DNA of 64,000 bases, from positions 868,001 to 932,000 of the forward strand of contig NZ_JBNFZM010000001.1 of the NCBI RefSeq assembly GCF_051195235.1. Reading direction: 5' to 3'. Positions 60,271 to 64,000 of this stretch are shown here, one piece after another (the stretch's first letter is position 1; every line of letters starts with the position of its first letter). The notes beneath the pieces are model-generated. The model was not told the origin of the DNA. It searched no databases and was given only the letters and a program-made list of their open reading frames with translations. The DNA is from Tateyamaria sp947503385. Lineage in GTDB: Bacteria > Pseudomonadota > Alphaproteobacteria > Rhodobacterales > Rhodobacteraceae. The position numbers were made by a program, and so were the translations under genes.

Positions 60271-61176
60271 ATGGACGAAACACGGCGAACCCTCATCGCA
60301 CATGCCGCTGCCGCGACCGCAGCGCTGAGCGCGGGAACTGCCGTCGTCGCGACCCGGTTCGTCGTCGCTGATGTCGATCCTGTGTCGCTGGCGTTCTGGC
60401 GCTATCTGATCGGCGCGATGTGTTTTCTGCCTGTCCTGCCGTTTCTGTGGCCAAAGCACAGCCTGTCATTGCGTGATGTTGCGACGATTGCGGGTCTTGG
60501 TGTGTTGTTCTTTTGCCTTTTCACGTGGGGTTTCAACGCAGCGCTGGATATCATCCCGGCGGCACGCGGTGCGGTGGGGCTTGCCACTGTTCCCATTCAA
60601 ACGCTGATCGTTGCGGCGTTGTTCGGGCGTGAGGCGATGACGGGGCGCAAAATCGCCGCTGTGGCACTTGCATTCCTTGGTGTCACGGTGGTGTTCGGTC
60701 CCGCTGCGCTGGGTGAGGTACAAACGGGTGCGATACGTGGTGATGTCTACATGCTTTTGGGCGTGTTTTGCGCGGCACTTTATTCAGTCTTCAGCCGCCA
60801 CAGCTTGCGGGCGCACGGTCCACTTTTTGTCACGGCTCTGGCGATGATGTTCGGTGCGGTCGCCTTGTTCGTCGTATCTTTTGTCACGTCTGGCGGTCCG
60901 ACATGGCCGGTGCTCACACCCCACGGCTGGGGCGCGCTTTTGTTCTTCGGAACCATTGCGGGTGCCGTGCAATTCGCCCTTTTCACGTGGGCACTGCGAT
61001 GGTTGCCGCCCTCGACGACGGTGATCTACATCGCATTGAATCCGATTACGGCCATGTTGCTTGGCGCAATCCTGTTGGGTGAGGCGGTCACTGCCGCGCT
61101 CGTTCTCGGATTGGCCCTTGTCCTTTTGGCCATTGCACTCAGCTCGGGTCTGGTCGGTTGGCCGCGGCGCAGGTGA
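60271..61176 (+). CDS. DMT-family (EamA) transporter under HxlR control
   Basis: The 301-residue protein has about ten helices in two EamA repeats: VDPVSLAFWRYLIGAMCFLP and ARGAVGLATVPIQTLIVAAL in the first, PPSTTVIYIALNPITAMLLGAILLGE in the second. The start is 12 bp after the second operator repeat. Together with the divergent HxlR gene it fits a drug or metabolite export unit. The 110 bp after its stop hold no gene that I can see. Confidence 0.92.
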   Translation: MDETRRTLIAHAAAATAALSAGTAVVATRFVVADVDPVSLAFWRYLIGAMCFLPVLPFLWPKHSLSLRDVATIAGLGVLFFCLFTWGFNAALDIIPAARGAVGLATVPIQTLIVAALFGREAMTGRKIAAVALAFLGVTVVFGPAALGEVQTGAIRGDVYMLLGVFCAALYSVFSRHSLRAHGPLFVTALAMMFGAVALFVVSFVTSGGPTWPVLTPHGWGALLFFGTIAGAVQFALFTWALRWLPPSTTVIYIALNPITAMLLGAILLGEAVTAALVLGLALVLLAIALSSGLVGWPRRR

Positions 61177-61287
61177 CGGTCAGAAACGGTTGCGCGCCGA
61201 CATCACATGCCGTCTTGCAGCCTGTGCGCGACCGTCCCTGTGGATCACCTGTGGAACCCTCTCTTGGATGCGACTTTTGGCAGCGAT

Positions 61288-62289
61288 TCACAGCGCCGGG
61301 ATATTCTCGGCAAAGACCACTTGGAGGCGCGGCAGATATTGGGGTTCGGCAGCCCCCCGAACCGCAGATGCGAGCAACTTGACCACCTCGCGCGCTTCGA
61401 CCCGCGGGTTTTGATCAATCACCGCATCCAGAGTTCCGTCCAAAAGCATCCGCTTGGTCGCACCGGTAAGATCATGCGCGATAAAGACGACATCGCGGTG
61501 AATGCCCGCTTCGGCCAATGCTTGTCCGATCCCCTGATTGCCCGACCCGATACTGTAGATTGCGGATGGCGGGTCGTCGGCGAGGATGCGGCGCATTTCG
61601 GTATAAGCGCGGTCCCGATCGTCGCTGACTTCGACGATTTCCACAATCGTCAGGTTCCGGAAATCCTGTGACAGAATCGACTTGAAGCCCATCTCCCGTT
61701 CCTCGTGGCCCCGGTAGCTGAGCGAGCCGATCACGATGACCACTTTGTGGTTTTTGTCCGGGTGCAGGAACCGCCCCATGAGCAAACCAGCGAGCCGACC
61801 CGCGGAACGATTGTCTATGCCGATGTAGCCGGTCTTTTGCAAAGACGGCAGGTCGGACACCAGCGAGGCGACGGGCACCCCTTTCTCCGACAGGGCTTCA
61901 ATGGCTGCGCGCACTGACGGGTGATCCAGCGTGACCAGACCAACCGCGTCCGTTTTGCCCACCAACGAATTCAGCCGCAGGGCCATGTGATCCGGGTCAA
62001 GACCATCCACCACATGCACCATCGGTTGGATCCCGCCATAGTTGCGCGCCTCTTCCAGCAGGTATTGATGCAGCAATCCCATGAACGAATTGCTGCCTGC
62101 GGGCAGAACGAAATCCATACGAATGGCCGCTTCTTCCTGAACGGGACCAAACCAGCCCCGCCGACGCGCGATTTCGAGCACGATGTTCCGCGTACGGTCG
62201 CGTACGCCCGTCCGGTCGTTCAGGACGCGATCAACGGTTGTAACCGATACGCCGGCCTCCTGCGCAATCTCTGCCAAGGTGACTTTCAT
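61288..62289 (-). CDS. LacI-family transcriptional regulator
   Basis: The 333-residue protein has a LacI HTH at the start (MKVTLAEIAQEAGVSVTTVD, then RVLNDRTGVRDRTR) and a sugar-binding domain of the Peripla_BP_4 type. Motifs include DAVGLVTLDHPSVRAAIEAL, PVASLVSDLPSL, YIGIDNRSAGRLAGLLMG, AIYSIGSGNQGIGQALAEAG and VIDQNPRVEAREVV. It is divergent from an ABC solute-binding protein gene and should control that operon. The ligand is probably a sugar or polyol. Confidence 0.94.
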   Translation of the reverse strand: MKVTLAEIAQEAGVSVTTVDRVLNDRTGVRDRTRNIVLEIARRRGWFGPVQEEAAIRMDFVLPAGSNSFMGLLHQYLLEEARNYGGIQPMVHVVDGLDPDHMALRLNSLVGKTDAVGLVTLDHPSVRAAIEALSEKGVPVASLVSDLPSLQKTGYIGIDNRSAGRLAGLLMGRFLHPDKNHKVVIVIGSLSYRGHEEREMGFKSILSQDFRNLTIVEIVEVSDDRDRAYTEMRRILADDPPSAIYSIGSGNQGIGQALAEAGIHRDVVFIAHDLTGATKRMLLDGTLDAVIDQNPRVEAREVVKLLASAVRGAAEPQYLPRLQVVFAENIPAL

Positions 62290-62360
62290 GGGGTGCCTCG
62301 CTGCGATCCATCATCACCCATCAAAAAGCATCATTTTGCAGAAAGGAAAGGTAATTCCCG

Positions 62361-62441
62361 CGAAAATGGAACGTGAATGACCAAATCGACGGAAAATGGT
62401 GGAAAATGAAGTGCAATGATGTTTGCGAAGAAATCATTTCC
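62361..62441. promoter_or_regulatory. GGAAAATG repeats upstream of the ABC transporter gene
   Basis: The 200-bp gap has cgaaaatgg (62361), ggaaaatgg (62391) and ggaaaatga (62401) as direct copies, and tcatttcc (62434) in inverse orientation. A further tcattttgc is at 62331. The ggaaaatga...tcatttcc pair is a candidate LacI operator. The rest of the gap has no gene. Confidence 0.45.
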
Positions 62442-62489
62442 TATCAAGGCTGGTCTCAGCAGGGACATTCAGATCCCTTGGGAGGGAAA

Positions 62490-64000
62490 ATGCCTAATCA
62501 ATCCACACTGTCACGACGGTCGTTTTTGACCTCATCAACCGGAGCCGCTGCATTGGCGGTTGCGACACCTCTGTATCTGCGACCCGAACGTGCGCGCGCC
62601 GCCACGGACCTTGCCGATGGTATGATGGGGGGACCCACGGGATTTGACGGTGCGGAACGCTATCAGTATGGCCCCGACACACCCGAAGGCCGCGCGATAA
62701 ACGCGGTGCGTGCGATGAAAGATGCAGGTTCTGCGCCAGACCGCATTGTTCTGGGCCTGTCGGATGGGTCCATCGGTCAGATCACACAGCCTTTCCCGGC
62801 CGGTGCGCCGTCGATCAAAGAGCTGTGGGAGCAGGAAACCGGTATCACGCTGGACATCGTCGGCGTGCCCAACGGCCAGGAATTCACCAAGGTCATGCAG
62901 GACATCTCTACCAAGGGCGGTGGGTTTGATATCTATGCGGTCGAATGGAACCGTTTGGGTGATCTGGCGGAGTCCGGCGGTATCGTCAATCTGGATGAGT
63001 ATGTCGAAACCCATAAGCCCGAATGGGACATGCCCGAGCGTGGCTATGTCGGAGGGGCACAGGGTGTCAGCCTGCTGAACGGCTACCGTGGGTCGACCTA
63101 CGGTGTGTGCCTTGATGGTGACTTTCAGACCTGGAACCACCGGACCGATTTGTTTGGTGATCCGGCGGAGCAGGCCGCCTTTGCGGATGCGCATGGTTAC
63201 GCGCTGGCGCCGCCCAAGACGTGGAAAGAGCATGATGAGATTGCCGCATTCTTTCATCGCCCCGATGACGGTCTGATCGGCTGCACCGATCTGCGCAATC
63301 AGGGCTGGGGGTACACCAACTGGTATCAGCGATACGTCACCATGGCTTCGCCCAACCAATTCCTGTTTGCAGACGATGGCACGGCATTGATCAACTCTGA
63401 ACAAGGGGTGCAGGCAACGACCGAATATGTCGCGTCGTTGTCGCATCACTCGGCGGACGCGATTTCGTGGGGCTGGCCGGAGCAATACGGCAACTTTGCC
63501 ACGGGGGGTGCCGCGATGACATGCGCATTTTCCAACCTGCCAAAGTTCCTCGACAATCCCGGCAATGACGGCTCGACCGTGACGGGCAAAGTCGGGTCGC
63601 ACCTGCCGCCCGGCAGGGACCATGCCGATGGGCGTATCAGCCGGACTGTGCTGTGGTTCAATCTGTCGGCCTCGGTCTCGACCCAGTCGGAGCATCCCGA
63701 GCTGTGCTATCTGTTCCTGCAATGGCTGGGTTCGTCGCGGATCTATTCGTGGATGACGGCAAATCCGGGCGGGTTCTTTGACCCGTTCCAATTGGCCAAC
63801 TTCTCTGACCCGTTGGTGCGCCAGACTTATCACGACTACCACATGGATATCGTGCGCGAATCCGTGCGCCGGACGGTGCCGACCATCAACTATCCGGGGG
63901 CAACGGCGTTCCACAACGCGCTGGACGAAAACCTGACCGCGGCGCTGACCGGTTCCATGTCGCCCGAGGACGCCATGGCTAATACCGAACGCCAGTGGAA
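62490..64000 (+). CDS. ABC transporter solute-binding protein, C-terminus beyond window
   Basis: The ATG at 62490, 5 bp after GGAGGG, opens a frame that runs past the window end (503 codons visible). It has a Tat signal (SRRSFLTSSTGAAALAVATPL). The mature part reads as a CUT1-type extracellular solute-binding protein: GFDIYAVEWNRLGDLAESGG, YGVCLDGDFQTWNHRTDLFG, GGAAMTCAFSNLPKFL and FLQWLGSSRIYSW. At over 500 residues it is larger than most such proteins (about 420). The divergent LacI gene suggests sugar-responsive control. Permease and ATPase genes are probably further on. Confidence 0.93.
   Translation, partial: MPNQSTLSRRSFLTSSTGAAALAVATPLYLRPERARAATDLADGMMGGPTGFDGAERYQYGPDTPEGRAINAVRAMKDAGSAPDRIVLGLSDGSIGQITQPFPAGAPSIKELWEQETGITLDIVGVPNGQEFTKVMQDISTKGGGFDIYAVEWNRLGDLAESGGIVNLDEYVETHKPEWDMPERGYVGGAQGVSLLNGYRGSTYGVCLDGDFQTWNHRTDLFGDPAEQAAFADAHGYALAPPKTWKEHDEIAAFFHRPDDGLIGCTDLRNQGWGYTNWYQRYVTMASPNQFLFADDGTALINSEQGVQATTEYVASLSHHSADAISWGWPEQYGNFATGGAAMTCAFSNLPKFLDNPGNDGSTVTGKVGSHLPPGRDHADGRISRTVLWFNLSASVSTQSEHPELCYLFLQWLGSSRIYSWMTANPGGFFDPFQLANFSDPLVRQTYHDYHMDIVRESVRRTVPTINYPGATAFHNALDENLTAALTGSMSPEDAMANTERQW

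Noticed and set aside
62361..62441. GGAAAATG repeats as a CRISPR or iteron array
   Set aside because: Units are only 8-9 bases, unevenly spaced and few. They fit a regulator site better.
62535..63914. 459-codon minus-strand frame opposite the ABC binding protein
   Set aside because: The plus-strand frame shows a Tat signal and binding-protein motifs and simply lacks a stop because the window ends. The minus frame has none.

Overview
This 64 kb window looks like chromosome of an alphaproteobacterium of the Rhodobacterales (Roseobacter/Rhodobacteraceae group). The base composition is GC-rich. The supporting gene content is a petABC cytochrome bc1 operon with a Rieske protein of Rhodobacter type, a linked petP-petR regulator pair, a RibH2-type lumazine synthase behind an FMN riboswitch, a small HU protein, and many tight ATGA overlaps. 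I see no prophage, transposase, integrase or CRISPR array. It reads as core chromosome with small accessory patches.

Layout. 1-12 kb: the end of a GFA-family gene, an exported unknown and gltB as an overlapping set; then an SGNH hydrolase, mtgA, a GST, queG overlapping a hydantoinase/oxoprolinase, and a convergent msrB-msrA pair. 12-21.5 kb, all on the minus strand: a surface polysaccharide block (DMT exporter, thioredoxin-fold protein, glycosyltransferase, epimerase, sugar transferase, CapD/WbpM-type dehydratase, YjbH, YjbF, YjbE-like). 21.7-33.4 kb: a DUF3179 protein, HU, an ade-amn purine salvage pair, a VOC protein, a small membrane gene broken by an in-frame TGA, a class II aldolase/sterol desaturase pair, a DMT exporter, a methyltransferase, an SDR, an ExoD-family protein and a Pr6Pr-type membrane protein. 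33.4-38.7 kb, minus: HDAC-like gene, xseB, ispA and dxs, preceded by petP-petR. 38.8-43.4 kb: ilvE, the decayed remains of a HicB/HicA-like toxin-antitoxin pair, a DMT exporter, a DM13 protein divergent from a TetR regulator, and aroC.

43.5-54.3 kb: a TPP riboswitch and thiBPQ, ribH behind an FMN riboswitch and terminator, an FMN-binding regulator, a GST, petABC, mtaB-dapF and tRNA-Lys(TTT). 54.5-64 kb: an aldo/keto reductase divergent from a LysR regulator, a DUF202 protein, a three-gene cassette (ATPase-like protein without a P-loop plus two MscS-type channels), an HxlR regulator divergent from a DMT exporter across a twin operator, and a LacI regulator divergent from a Tat-exported ABC sugar-binding protein that runs off the window.

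The genes fall into small functional units: thiamine uptake under TPP control, riboflavin synthesis under FMN control, adenine salvage, isoprenoid precursor supply (dxs, ispA), respiratory bc1 complex and envelope polysaccharide assembly. The least explained parts are the ATPase-like/MscS cassette at 56.9-59.7 kb, the aldolase/desaturase pair at 27.8-29.5 kb and the redox-inactive thioredoxin-fold protein inside the polysaccharide block. The two clearest signs of gene decay are the HicBA-like remnant (39.8-40.2 kb) and the W-to-stop small membrane gene (27.4-27.7 kb).
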